Assembly (NCBI GenBank): GCA_023630585.1
Contig: CM042565.1
Location: 7,934,513 to 7,998,512 of the forward strand
Reading direction: 5' to 3'
Source of the DNA: Cranoglanis bouderius
Lineage: Eukaryota > Chordata > Actinopteri > Siluriformes > Cranoglanididae
DNA: 64,000 bases
How positions within the stretch are numbered: position 1 is the stretch's first letter; each line of letters begins with the position of its first letter. Shown here piece after piece: positions 11,139 to 23,640 of the stretch. The notes under the pieces were generated by a model. It worked only from the letters and a program-made list of their open reading frames with translations. It made no database searches and had not been told where the DNA came from. Made by a program: the position numbers and the translations under genes.

Positions 11139-11226
11139 TGTGTGTGTGTGTGTGTGTGTGTCTGTGTGTGTGTGTTTGTGTGTGTGCGCGAGCGAGAGAG
11201 AGAGAGAGAGAGAGACAGAGAGAGAT
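11139..11226 (+). repeat. TG/GA compound microsatellite
   Basis: A (TG)n run with minor interruptions passes into (GA)n. Confidence 0.95.
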
Positions 11227-13150
11227 TGCTCTACCTGAGATGAAAATGCCACTTGATGAACATAAAATGCCAAATTATATAGCGAACGTTCTTCCAAAAT
11301 GGCTGCATTCACACATCATTCACATATCGCTGTCGGTTAAAAAGAGCTTGAAAGTGAGAGAGGATGACTCAGAAATTGCTAAGATTCTGATTAGTAGCCC
11401 CGAGTTTTACTGCTGTTTTAATACACCCTTGTCAACTTCCCTGCGCAATCACCCACATCTCATGGGCGGCAGCTCGCACTCTCAATGTTTCCATGAATTT
11501 CTTAGCAGCGAGAGCAATCATGTAGTTGGACCCATTTCCTTAACAGTTTGTACAGACTCTTTCATGTATATTGCGTACAACATTCGGGTTGCTAACTAAC
11601 CTGCTTGCAACTGGCCGACAGTATAAAGTAATGAAGTTGTCAGCTATGATGTACAAATGGATAAATTTGCTTCATAAATTCCAATCTGAAGGCAACGATT
11701 CAATGTTACATAAAAAAAGTAATATTATATAGCTGGGGTATTCAACTGATATTGTAAGTTCCTTGATAACTAAAATGATTGCAAAGATAACCAACATGAC
11801 AAAACAGTAATGACATTTACAATTTAATGCTTATGTATTAATAAGTAGTTTATGGCTATAAATAAATATAAATATTTTTTGTATGTTTCAGAGTGATGCT
11901 TCACATTATCACTTCTGAACCAAGCCATTTCTTCAGTTATCTAATCAAACCAAAGACAGTAAATAAAATTAAACCTGTATGAAAGTCTGTGAAAACTGTC
12001 CCCTTTTCTGACCTAATGTCTATAGCCCGGTAGCTAGTCTCTGGTCCGATGAGCTACCTTCGGCTAAATAATTAACATAAATGTATGTGATTGGCTACAA
12101 CACAGGATCTGCTACAGAAGCCATGCTGTTTAGAAAAATAAAATCGCTGAACTATTGCCAAGTTTATTGGTTCTGCTACAGTATTTTTCAAGTACTCAGT
12201 TCGGTCTGCTGAAATACTTCACTGGATGCGCATCCAGACCGTGGTCAGCAAGTTGATGATCCCTGCTCTAATTTTGCTCTTGTGTACATTTATAAACAGC
12301 TTTACTCAGCTTTTTTGTTAACTTGTTAACTTGTAACTTGTTTTTCCAAGTGGTCACTTAAAACCTATAGCTTAAGTTAATAAAGATTCCTAAAATTGGC
12401 AAAGAGAAAGCAGAAAAAGTCGACAAGTGTGGTTTCAAAACAGCAGTGGAACAGGAACTTAAATAAATAAAGCTTCACCTGTTTGGTTAAATGAAAGAAA
12501 TGTCATTGTGACTAGGTTTAAAACAGTGCTGAATTATAAACTATAGAAACGAAGACAAACTTTATTGAATATTTTGTCTGGGAAGTGAAAATACGAGGCA
12601 GTTTAACTAAAACATAAAACCACAGTACAGACGAGTAATAAGTTAGTATACAAATAATGGCAGATGGATGATGGTGTCATCAATAACCATGTGAGCTCAG
12701 CTCAACTGTTGTGTGTAAGCCATATATTCATATTCAATGACATGCTGTTTAAGCTGATATTGTTACTCATGGTCATTAAAGAGCAGCTTCTGACCACGAG
12801 TCATGTAGCTCTTATCCACACGCCAGGTAAAGCATGCATGAGGACACACAGTTCACTTCTTACAGGTAACTTCTTTACTTGAAGCAAGTACACATGAGTA
12901 TACTTCAAGTTGTGTTCTGTGTAATTAAATTATTACTTTGATTCTTATGCATTCCAGGGATGTGTTCCAGAAGATTGTTATATTTTGCTGCAAAGAATTA
13001 TCTCTGTAAATTCTTTCAGATTATTTTGCGACTTATCTGCTTAAAAGATATTAACAATGTTTGAAAAATAAATGTTTTATCACCATGAGATTTGTGAAGT
13101 CAGAGTGGTGTGGGGTGAAGTGGGTCCACTGGAGGCTGTAATTGTACTGA
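11227..13150. other. Intergenic; one dispersed repeat pair member
   Basis: I see no gene. Bases 12009-12130 resemble 26455-26585 (taatgtctatagcc, tagctagtctctggtcc, gatgagctaccttc, gctacaacacaggatctg), so this is a copy of a dispersed repeat. The rest is AT-rich and unremarkable. Confidence 0.5.
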
Positions 13151-13159
13151 ACATGAACT

Positions 13160-13289
13160 CCATCCATCCATCCATTTTCTGTACTGCTTATCCTACACGG
13201 GGTTGCAGGGGAGCCTGGATCCTATCCCAGGGAACTTGGGGCACAAGGTGGGGGACACCCTGGACAGGGTGCCAACCCATCACAGGGTG
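13160..13289 (-). mobile_element. SINE family A fragment (3' part)
   Basis: The sequence runs from ccatccatccattttctg through gcctggatcctatcccag to gtgccaacccatcacagg. The same order occurs in fuller copies at 43380-43687, 57530-57832 and 60485-60765. The tRNA-like head is absent here. Confidence 0.75.
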
Positions 13290-13387
13290 AAAATTAACTC
13301 CAGTACCAAATACATTGCTTCTAGTGGTGCCATATAACAATATGACTGGACATACAGAAAAGAACTCATATCTAGAGGCTTGCCTCT

Positions 13388-13435
13388 GAGGGAAACCCTT
13401 AAAGGTTCTGTGTAGAGGGTTCCAAGAAGAACCCC
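13388..13435. repeat. Short palindromic repeat fragment
   Basis: The sequence aacccttaaaggttctgtg followed by gagggttccaagaagaacc looks like part of the GGTTCTT/AAGAACC fold-back repeats common in fish. Confidence 0.35.
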
Positions 13436-13554
13436 AAAAACAGCGTGATAGTGGTTATACCATTAATATTGTGCTATTGCTGTATTAGTAATGGTAAAAA
13501 TGAGGCACATATTTTTCAAAAAATTGTTTCATCCAGCAAACATCTATTTAAAAA

Positions 13555-13745
13555 AACCCACTCATTTACACAGAAGACAATTTAGAGTCACCAACCCCCC
13601 TTATGGTATGTTTCTGGGAGGTGGGAAGAAACCGAATAACCCAGAGCAAACCCATGCAGACACAGAAGGAACATGTGAAACTCCACACAAACTGTAAGCC
13701 AAGCTCAGAATCAAACCAGGGCCTCTGGAGCTGTGAGGTGGAATC
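13555..13745 (-). mobile_element. Older SINE fragment
   Basis: Bases such as gacaatttagagtcacca, gggaggtgggaagaaacc and cccatgcagacacagaagg match the body of a widespread fish tRNA-derived SINE in reverse. A + strand relative is seen at 32525-32665. Confidence 0.55.
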
Positions 13746-13764
13746 ACTGTTTAAAAAGCATGAT

Positions 13765-14135
13765 AGCACAACAGAAAAGTGTTCGCCCTATCATCAGGAG
13801 ATCACTGTTAATTTAATTTCCAATGATGCCACAGCCATCTGTGTCTGGGAGCCAAGGGAGCAAAATTGATCACGCTGTCTTGGTGGGAGGATTGGCATAC
13901 TCTTTCTCCAAGGTCAATCACAGTGACGCTAGCCAATCATGGGCGTCTGGGAGTTCATGGATGCGAGAGTGTTACTCTGTCATGTGACACAGCATGAGCA
14001 GCAGTCTGAAAAGGTGTGGTTGGTTGGCTTCAAATGTTGGGAGGAAGCATGTGGTAGCCTTCACTGTCTCTGGTTGGTAGTTGTTATATGACTGGGGAGA
14101 GCTGGCTGGTGGGTGGGAAATGACCGATGACTGTT
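13765..14135 (+). mobile_element. tRNA-derived SINE-like repeat (family D)
   Basis: The start tcgccctatcatcaggag followed by a B-box-like stretch, then ccaatgatgccacagcc, gctagccaatcatgggcg and gtggttggttggcttc, is a repeat I recognise from teleost genomes. There is no coding frame. Confidence 0.5.
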
Positions 14136-14579
14136 AAATGGGGGGGGGTCATAGCCAAATAATTAACACATGCACAGCCCATGTAGTCCTCCTTTTTTAA
14201 ACTGTTGTAGCTACACATTAGCATGTTTCTTTTTAATTCAGCTGCATTGAGAAGCAAGTAAGAGAAGTAATCATCTACAGAATCCTCAGAAGAAGAAGTG
14301 ACACACTTGGAATGTACAGAGTTACCACTAGATGGGAGTACAAATCCAGTAACGGTGCATTGGCCATTTTGCATTTTGCTACATGCATTTATAGAGAATG
14401 TCCGAATTTTTTTTTACATTTGAGAAATGTAAAAGGTACTACAGGTACCTTTTACAGGAAATGTAAAAGGTAAAAGGTCATTTACAGACAGGGAAATGTG
14501 GAATTTCAGAAAACATCTGGGAAAATTTATGAACATTATAGATATACACAGATCAGCTACAACATTAAAACCACCCGCC

Positions 14580-15470
14580 TAATATTGTGTAGGTCCCCCT
14601 TGTGCCGCCAAAACAGCTCTGACCCATCAATGCATGGACTCCACAAGGCCTCTGAAGGTGTGCTGTGGTATCTGGCACCAAGACGTTATCAGCAGATCCT
14701 TCAAGTCCTGTAAGTTGCAAGGTGGAGCCTCCATGGATCGGATTTGTTTGTCCAGAACATCCCACAGATGCTCAATCGGATTAAGATCTCGGGAATTTGG
14801 AGGCCAAGTCAACACCTTGAACTCCTTGTCATGTTCCTCAAACTATTCCTGAACAATTTTGCAGTGGGGCAGGGTGCATTATAATGGGAATACCATTGCC
14901 ATGAAGTTGTGTACTTCGTCTGCAACAATGTTTAGGTAGGTGGTATGTGTCAAAGTAACATCCACATGAATGCCAGGACCCATGGTTTCTCAGCAGAACA
15001 TTGCCCAGAGCATTACACTGCCTCTTACGGCTTTCCTTCTTCCCATAGTGCATCCTGGTGCCATCTCTTCCCCATGTAAGCAATGCACACACACCCGGCT
15101 GTCTACATGATGTAAAAGAAAACATGACTTACCAGACCAGGCCACCTCCTTCCATTGCTCCATGGTCCAGTTCAGATGCTCACGTGCCTGTTGTAGGTGC
15201 TTTCGGTGGTGGACAGGGGTCAACATAGGCACTCTGACCGCTCTGCAGCTACACAGCCCCATACGCAGTACGTCGCTGGTTCACCGATTGTCCTTCCTTG
15301 TACCACTTTTGGTAGGTACTAACCACTCCATACCTGGAACACCCCATAAGACCTGCCGTTTTGGAGATGCTCCTACCCAGTTTTCTACCATCACAATTTG
15401 GCCTCTGTCAAAGTCACTCAGACCCTTACATTTGCCCATTTTCCCTGCTTCCAACACATCAACTTTGAGA
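14580..15470 (-). pseudogene. Tc1-like transposase pseudogene (outer element)
   Basis: The order on the minus strand is a WSGKSCF block (first catalytic Asp region, here Gly), a GGSVMLWAMFC-like block, and PIEHLWDVLDK near the third acidic residue. Reading frames shift several times and the second catalytic Asp block is not seen intact. The gene is dead. Confidence 0.8.
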
Positions 15471-15787
15471 ACTGACTGTTAACATGCTGCCTAATACAGT
15501 GCCCTCCAATAATATTGGCACCCTTGGAAAATATGAGCAAAGAAGGCTGTGAAAAATTGTCTTTATTGTTTAACCTTTTGATCTTTTGTGAAAAAAAATT
15601 CACAAAAATACTCTGTTCTCATGGGTGACTAGGAACAGGACATTGTTCATTCTTGACTTCCTGTTTCACAGGGGTATAAATATGAGGCAACACATAGGCC
15701 AAATTCCTTTAGTCATGTGATGTGTGGCAAAAGGTTGTTGAGTTTCACAAAATGGGAAGTGGCTAGAAAATAGTACAAACACTGAAA

Positions 15788-16556
15788 ATGCCTATTTCCA
15801 CCATCAGGGCAATAACTAAGAAGTTCCAGTCAACTGGAAATGTTATGAATCAAACTGGAATTGGACGTGTGTCTATATTGTCTCAACGCACTGTGAAGAG
15901 GATGGTTCGAGTGGCCAAAAAATCTCCAAGGATCACAGCTGGAGAATTGCAGAAGTTACTTGCGTCTTGGGGTCAGAAAGTCTCCAAAACTACAATCCGA
16001 AGTCACCTACGTCTACTAGTTATTTGGAAGGGTTTCAAGAAAAAAGCCTCTACTCTCATCCAAAAACAAACTCAAGCATCTTCAGTTTGCCAGACACTAC
16101 TGAAACTTCAAATGGGATCGGGTTCTATGGTCAGATGAAACCAAAATAAATCTTTTTGGCAATAAACACTAGAGGTGGTTTTGGCGCACACAGAGAGGTA
16201 GCCATATGGAAAAGTACCTCATGCCCACAGTTAAATATAGGGGTGGCTCTTTAATGTTTTGGGGCTGTTTTTCTGCCAGAGGACCTGGACATTTTGTTAG
16301 GATACATGGCATCATGGACTCTATCAAATATCAACAGATATTAAATGAAAACCTGACTGCCTCTGCCAGAAAGCTTAAAATGGGCTGTGGTTGGATCTTC
16401 CAGCAGGACAATGATCAAAAACATACATCAAAATCAACACAAAAATGGTTTGACCACAAATTCAAGGTCCTGCCATGGCCACCCCAGTCCCCTGACTTGA
16501 AACCCATAGAAAACCTGTGGGGTGAACTGAAGAGGAGAGTCCACCTCAAAATTTGA
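15788..16556 (+). pseudogene. Tc1-like transposase pseudogene (inner element)
   Basis: The N-terminal frame (from 15788) carries the paired helix-turn-helix region with RAITKKFQSTGNVMN and KKSPRITAGELQKLL. A different frame near 16110-16160 reads RVLWSDETKINLFG, with the first catalytic Asp. From 16206 a third frame gives GGSLMFWGCFS, IFQQDNDQKHTSK (second Asp) and SPDLKPIENLWGELKRR (third acidic residue, Glu). All DDE residues remain, but at least two frameshifts break the gene. Confidence 0.88.
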
Positions 16557-16703
16557 AAGATCTGGAGAGATTCTGTATGGAGGAATGGTCTCAGATCCCT
16601 TACCATGTATTCTCCAACCTCATCAGGCATTATAGGATAAGACTCAGCTGTTATCTTGGCAAAGGGAGGTAGCACAAGGTATTGACTAAAATAATAAATA
16701 AAT

Positions 16704-16959
<256 letters not shown>

Positions 16960-17209
16960 ATGTTTGCAATTGTTTGATAACCATGAGAGCAGAGTATTTT
17001 TGTGAATTTTTTTTTTAACTAAAGATCAAAAGGTTAAACAATAAAGACAAATTTTCACAGCCTTGTTTGCTCATATTTACCAAGGGTGCCAATATTAGTG
17101 GAGGACACTGTATATCCCACCCATAGTGGTGCCAATTTAATGAGATAATCAATGTTATTCACGTCAACTGTCACAAAAACTGTGGTTTTAATTGTATAGC
17201 TGATGGGTG

Positions 17210-17667
17210 TAGATATACTGTTATCAAAGTAAGTCCTGAGGTTCTAAATCTGTTTTAGATGCTTTCTTACAGTATATTCTGCTTAAATAAAAATAATTTA
17301 GAAAACTAAACATTACCTCTATAGCTGACGTACCCTTACTTTAAAATACTGGCTAAAAGTTGTTTGTTACAATATTAATAGTGAAAACATTAAAATACTC
17401 TTTTTGAATGTGATATAATTATTTTTTTTTTTGTCCAAAAAAACAAATGAACATGCAATCTGTACTCAGTTATATTTGTGGAGGAAACTGCTGAGTTATG
17501 TGTAGAAGTGCAGAAAGTCCAGTGCAGTAAAAATCAAACCAGTTCATCCAGCGGCTTTCGTCCAAATCTGTTCCAAAGTCCTCTGGGTCCTGTTTTAATA
17601 GGTGAGTTTCCGATCTCCATTCTGAGATTGTTTGCGCTCACTGTCACCATCCCCCACACCCCCATCC

Positions 17668-17761
<94 letters not shown>

Positions 17762-18225
17762 CCCTCTGGAGCAACGACCTGTGAGAGGTCAGGTGGCCTG
17801 TGATGGTATTTGATCTATGTGTTGTGATCTCACTGATTCAAGCAAAGATTATCCTTCTTACAGCTTACAGTGTGTGTCTGTGTGTGTGTACTGGGGGTGG
17901 GGTGGGTCATTAAATAAGACTGGGACAGAAAGGGAAATTGACTGAGAGAACTGGTGGGGGTTTGGGAGTTTAGACAGTTAATTCCAATTAATTCCAGTTA
18001 ATACCTTCAATGTACACATCCATCACCTCATATACATATAACATATAACCAAACAAAGTGCAATGTGCAATCTAACAAATACTAAAATTTTACATTTCTT
18101 ACTGTGAGTGGACAACTTTTAAAACAATAGTAAAGCAAAGACAAATCCAACGATCGCAGTTTAAGTATTGTATAGTTTAGCTGATTCCTGTGGTTGGCAA
18201 GATTATTAGACGCCAAATTTAAAAC
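17210..18225. other. Intergenic with CA microsatellite
   Basis: A pure (CA)n run of about 89 bases lies at 17671-17759. A second GT patch is at 17872-17890. I see nothing else. Confidence 0.7.
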
Positions 18226-18960
18226 AACAAGCTATTTAGAAGGTTTGCAAGAAAGAAGCAGTTCCTGGATGCAAACCACAGAATGCAGCATCTGAACATC
18301 ACCACGTGTCATTACAACCTCAACTGGCATTGTGTGTTATGGTCAGATGAAACCAAAATCTCTCTCTTTTTTATTTTGTTTTATTTTTTTTTTGTGAACC
18401 TCCCCCCGCCCCAAAAAAAAAAAAAAACCCAGGGACTTCACACAAGGAAAAGCACCTGATACCCACTGATGGCATCATGAATTCTGCTAAGTAGCAAGAT
18501 ATTTCAGTCCAGAATCTAGTTGCCTCTGCCAAGAGGTTCAGATTTGACCATCGATAGAGCTTTGAACAGATTAATGAGCCAAGTCAACACGAAAATGGTT
18601 AAAAACACAGCAGAAAATCAATATTTCGCCTTTGCCTTGCCTTGTGTGCTGTTTTGAGGCTGGTGGTACAGGTGCACTTGATAATTAGTGTAAAACCTGG
18701 TTGCCTCTGCCAAGAGGTTCAAACTTGGCTGTACATGTATCAACAATATAATGAACCCAAACAAACAAACAAACATAATCCTCCTTAATAAAAGGATTGA
18801 CTTGTAGAGGGTAGTCGACACGCACAGACTCAAGAATATAAAGAAAGGAAGAGGCTTTGTGTAATTATTCTCTCCAGCAGATGCTTCACTATATCTCCAG
18901 ATATGCTTCACTGTAGTCATGTAGGTCATTTTAAAACAGGTGAAGGGTGTCAATATTTCT
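18225..18960 (+). mobile_element. Degraded Tc1-like element
   Basis: Near 18335 the phrase tgtgttatggtcagatgaaac encodes CVLWSDET, the first catalytic Asp block of Tc1 transposases. Later, ctgcctctgccaagaggttc-type bases occur twice (around 18520 and 18705), as in the region before the second Asp block. No frame is maintained. Confidence 0.6.
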
Positions 18961-20935
18961 GGAGTTAAATGTAGTTATTGTACATTGCACAGAGAGACAT
19001 CATCTTTCTCTCTGTTGTTTACCATATAAACACAGCTAATAAATATTGTATAGACCAGTTGGACAAGCTTTGAATGAACACACTAAGAGAGCGAACACTC
19101 CCTTTCCTCCATGTGTTTTGTAGAGGAAATGTTGAGTGCTTCAGGGGAGATTGGCTAGTGTTACCTCTAAGAGGAAAAATCTCTTGCTTTTGTCTTCCTG
19201 TATCACCTTGGGGGAAACTTTCTTTTCAGAGCGAACAATCACATGTCCATGTTACTACACAAAAGTATTATTGCTTCTTCTATTTAGCTAAAATACAGAC
19301 ATGGACACACAGAATGCAAGTGCTTTCTTTCTCTCCGATATTCCCTGAACGAGATCTTTTGTTCTGTGCTTTTCTCATGACCTTTGACCTTGGGTATCAG
19401 TCGGGTGCCTCTGTGCAGCTTTGAGGTATCCTTCGCTTTGTCACACCCTGATACTTACTCATACGCACGTATATATACATACACACAAGGAGAGAAATGG
19501 CAAAATTTAGTAGAAGGGGTCAAACTGACAAAATGTCTGCCTTCACATGTTAGTGGTATATTGTTAATGGAACACTGAAACTTTTTTTTTTTTTTTAATC
19601 ACCACCACAGACAGGACTTTACATTAAAAGTTCAAATTTCTAAACTTTCCCTCCATCAATCTGTAACAAAAGATAAGCCAGGTGTTTTTCTTTTCTTCTG
19701 GGACATGAACCAACTCTAAAATCCTTTCAAATTAGGTAAAGCTGATACTGTGGGGGAGCGCTGTTTGTTTTCTCTAAATGCACCTTCAACTGGGACTCCT
19801 TTATGTGTGTATTTCTTTATGTCCATTTGGGGAAAAAAAAAAACAGTGAGATTCATCCATTCTTCTTGTAGATATTTTTGAGAAACTCTTTTTTTTTGTA
19901 GTTGCCATTTTTAACTTTTTAAAAACTGAAATCAATCTAATTCTGTAAACACTGCTACCGTAGTTAGAGAGAAGAGAAATAAAGTGAGAGAGGAAAAAGG
20001 CACATTAAGTAGAGAAAGACAAAATAATGGGAAGAAAGAGCAAGCAAAGAAATCAGCAGAATAAGAGTGGAAGGTGAGAGAAAAGGAAACAAATATAAGA
20101 AGGAAAAAAATTGAGCAAGAGGGATAAAGTGAAAGAGAAAAGAGTGGATGAAGTAGATGGCCAGTGAAGAAAGGAGGAGAGGAAAAATGTCTAGAAAAAG
20201 AGAGAAATTTGTGCAACTGATGAAGAGCTCATAAAGACATAATCCTTCTTTTCTTATCTTATCTTACCATAATAATCACATTTGCTATGATATAACAAAG
20301 AAAATTAAATGAAAAATTATGAAAACAAAACAAAAAAGGATAACATCCCGAGGTTTAAATCATCAGTCATTTACAGTCCCTTTTTTTAATTAAAATCTAT
20401 TATTTTTAAAAAATATAAATTCCTCATGTACTTCTCGGTATGCGCATTATAAACATCCAGTAGTCTACTGTAATTATTTAATAATTTCCAAGCTACCTCA
20501 AAGTATCCTTATTTTGTCCTGAAGCCTTATGCAGCAGTCTATTTCTCAATCAGCCTATTTCTTTTAACCTGTGAATGTAACTTAAGGTAGCAGTCTCTGA
20601 CATGAGAACTGAAATATGCATTGAGAATATGAAAGCAATTTATGTGATTTGGATTCGCTTGGCAACCACAGTCTGCAATGTTGGCGCAAAACTGGCCAAG
20701 TATATCAAGTCTGCCAGACAAAATGAGAAATGAGCTCAGACTTCTCCTCTTTGGATTGACAGACACTGAAAACACATTAAGAAAAAAGGAGGAGAAAAAG
20801 AAAGGGTGAAGACTTTCCTCTCACATATTAGCTTTGAAAACTTGGTCGATGGTCTTATAACTAGAGCATTTGAAGATGTTGAGTTATTGCCCTTAAATTC
20901 TAATGGCAATATTATAAGTTGTTTTACTTTTTAAA
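18961..20935. other. Intergenic, nothing recognised
   Basis: Two kilobases of AT-rich sequence. Purine-rich GA/AAG sequence at 19965-20215 stands out but shows no repeat unit. Open frames here lack any recognisable domain. Confidence 0.5.
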
Positions 20936-20937
20936 TT

Positions 20938-21345
20938 GTCCACTTTAATAGGAACACCTGTACACCTGCTCATTTATGCAATTATCCAATCAGCAAATCA
21001 TGTGACAGCAGTACAATGCATAAAGTAATGCAAATACAGGTAAAGAACTTCAGTGAAAGTTCATATCAAACATCAGAATGAGGAAAAATGTGATCTCAGT
21101 GATTTTGATAATGGTGTGGTTGTTGGTGCCAGATGGGCTTGTTTGAGTATTTCAGAAACTGCTGGTCTGGGCTTTAAAAGGCTTTTAAAGCACAACAGTC
21201 TATAGAGTTTACAGAGAACGATGCAAGAACAAAACAAAAAAAAAAAGAAAAACAAACAAACAAGCAAAAAAAAAAAAAAGAATCCAGTGAGAGGCAGTTC
21301 TGTGGGAAGAAATTCCTTGTGGATGATAGAGGTCGTAGCGGACAT
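20938..21345 (+). mobile_element. Mariner/Tc1-type remnant, 5' part
   Basis: The sequence tttaataggaacacctgta, then cctgctcatttatgcaatta and gtgatctcagtgattttg is the start of a DNA transposon widespread in fish. An A-rich run interrupts it at 21232-21280. It stops abruptly at 21345, where a SINE head begins. Confidence 0.65.
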
Positions 21346-21347
21346 CT

Positions 21348-21470
21348 GCAGTGGGTAGCTCAGTGGTTATGACATTGGACTACTGATTGGAAGGTTGTGA
21401 GTTTAAAAAATCCTAGCACCACCAAGCTGCCATTGTGAGGCCCTTAAGCAAGGCCCTTAACCCTCAATTA
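21348..21470 (+). mobile_element. tRNA-derived SINE (family B)
   Basis: The head gtgggtagctcagtggtta is A-box-like and gaaggttgtgagttta is B-box-like. It is followed by the shared central phrase gcccttaagcaaggcccttaac. A near-identical head lies at 38187-38255. Confidence 0.75.
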
Positions 21471-21471
21471 T

Positions 21472-21526
21472 GGCGAGGTGGCTTAGTGGTTGGCATGTTT
21501 GCCTTGCACCTCTGGGGTTAGGGCTG
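21472..21526 (+). mobile_element. SINE family A head fragment
   Basis: The sequence ggtggcttagtggttggc followed by gccttgcacctctggggtt matches the tRNA-like head of the copies at 57530 and 60485. It ends at the Tc1 fragment. Confidence 0.65.
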
Positions 21527-21995
21527 AAGACAGTTTACTGTCAAAAGTCATACGCCATGGCAAGACTAAGCACAGCAACAATACAGAAGGTAGTTATACT
21601 GCATCAGCAAGGTCTCTCCCAGACAGATATTTCAAGGCAGACAGGGTTTCCAGATGTGATATCCAAGCTCTTTTGAAGAAGCACAAAGATACGGGCAATG
21701 TTGAGGACCGTAGATGCAGTGGTTGGCCAAGGAAACTTACTGCAGGGGATGTCTGCAGAAAGACACATCAAGCTTACTTCCCTTCACAATCAGAAGATGT
21801 CCAGCAGTGCCATCAGCTCAGACCTGGCAGAAACCAGTGGAACCCTTGTACACCCTTGTACTGTCCAGAGAATCTGGTAAGAAGTGGCCTTCATGGAAGA
21901 CTTGCGGCCAAAAAGCCATACCTCCGACATGGTAACAAGGCCAAGTGACTCAACTATGCATGAAAGCACAGGAACTGGGGTGCAGAAAAATGACC
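21527..21995 (+). pseudogene. Tc1-like transposase fragment
   Basis: Beginning with MARLSTATIQKVVILHQQG, the N-terminal helix-turn-helix of a Tc1 transposase can be read. It shifts frame near 21660 to continue as LLKKHKDTGNVEDRRCSG and later LVRSGLHGRLAAKKPYLR. No catalytic block follows; the sequence changes to hAT-related DNA near 21995. Confidence 0.8.
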
Positions 21996-22887
21996 ATAAT
22001 TATGTCAGCATCACCTGGCCATTGAGTGGAGTTTGGCTTCCTCTGTGTTGCAGAAAGCCAGCGATTGACACATGGTTCAGGATCAAACTGTTCAAGTGAT
22101 GGGCCTCTGTGCTGATAGTGATCAAGTCTTCCAAGTTTGAATTGCATACTTCTGATTTTATCCTGTCTTGAGCTGAAAAGCCACATTTGCACTGAGCAGC
22201 CAATATTGGTAGGACAAGCAATATCTCAACTCTTGCACACATCCAGTCAATTTTTCTTCATTAGTAATATCTGAGAGGTAAATTTGGTGAAAGGCAGCTC
22301 TTCACATGCATTCATGTAGGCGGTGTTGAATTTTATTTTTAGCTCTTTCCATTCGGTCTCATCATGTAGTTCACATGCACGAGACACTGCTTGTGCTAAC
22401 GGTATTTTTGTGGCGCTCTCTGTGATTACATAGTCACAAGCTTTTTTATGCTTTTGACTATCGCCCTGTCTCTTTCTTGAAATGGTTCGTTCCAGTAATG
22501 AAATCCGTTTTCCTGCTATTTCTCTGCCCGCTTTGGAACAAAAGTCACAAAACATTTTCTGTGTGTGATGATCACACCTGAGCCATGCAAACTCTTGAAT
22601 CCAGTAAGTCTTAAAATGCCTTTCTGCGCTTTTACTTGGGCGTTCATTGACTGACACGAAAAGATGATCCTCTGTGTCTCCGTCATTTTCTATCTCTCTC
22701 ATGCTGGCACAATGGAGTCTGTCTTTTTATTAGCAGGTGTGCCATCAGCATTGGTGCTCAACAGAGATGAGGATTGTTTAAAAAAGTCTGATACTTTCTG
22801 AGGAGGAAAGCTGATTCCCGCTTTCACCGTGCGTATTTTGGCACTCTGGATGAATTTGAACTTCACGCGCAGGACCTCATGAGGCAC
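21950..22887 (-). pseudogene. hAT transposase pseudogene lacking catalytic core
   Basis: The N-terminal frames carry FPPQKVSDFFKQ and then FKTYWIQEFAWLRCD with MFCDFCSKAG, a TTF/BED-like zinc finger arrangement as in ZNF862-type hAT-derived proteins. Just after a stop near 22255 the frame reads LLVLPILAAQCKCGFSAQDR and DLITISTEAHHL, and a shifted frame gives LEQFDPEPCVNRWLS; these belong to the C-terminal hATC domain. About 400 residues expected in between are missing. It cannot be an active transposase. Confidence 0.75.
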
Positions 22888-23047
22888 CTCCTCACAAAAC
22901 GCAATTAAAAAGACAGTACATGCAATTATTAAATTATAACATGTAAATTTATATTGTCGCCAGTGGCAATCTCAGCAAAAATATCATTCGCAAATTAATA
23001 TTTTTGGTCGCGAATGCGACCTTTTTAGGCTCAGTCTGGAGCCCTGC
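21996..23047 (-). mobile_element. hAT transposon with internal deletion
   Basis: On the minus strand the element begins at 23047 with cagggctccagactgag, an hAT-type terminal sequence. It proceeds through a transposase N-terminus (22887-22247) and then directly into a C-terminal hAT dimerisation domain (22245-21996). The middle, which should hold the catalytic RNase-H fold, is absent. No right TIR is visible, as a Tc1 fragment abuts the 3' end. Confidence 0.75.
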
Positions 23048-23215
23048 AAAAGTAATCCTGATAGTATTCCCATTTTTTTTTACAAAATGTACCTGTAATC
23101 TGATTACTTTGTTTTTTGACGTAACTGTAATGGATTACAGTTACCTGTTTTTTGTATCCTGATTACATAATGCCGTTACATGTATTCCGTTACTCCCCAA
23201 GCCTGGTTATCCATA
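23048..23215. repeat. hAT-type MITE terminal segment
   Basis: The phrases gtaatctgattactttg, gtaatggattacagttacc and gccgttacatgtattccg followed by ccccaagcctgg form the end of an hAT-related repeat known in fish. The neighbouring hAT (up to 23047) appears to have inserted into it. Confidence 0.5.
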
Positions 23216-23640
23216 TATTCACACTACAGACAATTTAACTTTTTCCACAGAAGAATATCACATCTATTGGTATTTCTGTTGAATAAATGATTGAAAAAGC
23301 TATTTTTCATTGTGTTTTTTTTTTCAAGTGTATCAAATTTATTATTAGGCACTGTTTCAAAGATGATTAAAAATTTGCTTGTCCAAATATGTCAAAAAAG
23401 CCAACAATTTCCATGTTTTTTTTCACATGGCTGGGGTAACTGTGGCTCTCATGCTGAATGTAATTCATTCGTCAACCAATTTGAAAATTTACCCAAGAGT
23501 TAAGTAGAATCCTTTATGAGCTACGAAGGATTTTTAGCCAATCATCTGTTTTAAATCTGATGCAGACCGCTACAAGGAACCAATGGGGGGAATGCAGCAA
23601 TTTGGGAGAACTGAATTAACAGTCTAATGGCACACAGAGG
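23216..23640. other. Intergenic, nothing recognised
   Basis: AT-rich sequence between the hAT segment and the LINE, with no recognisable motif. Confidence 0.5.

Noticed and set aside
22247..22887. A host zinc-finger gene (ZNF862-like)
   Set aside because: The N-terminal similarity to such hAT-derived host proteins is real, but a terminal hAT repeat, the missing core, stops and frameshifts point to a dead transposon.
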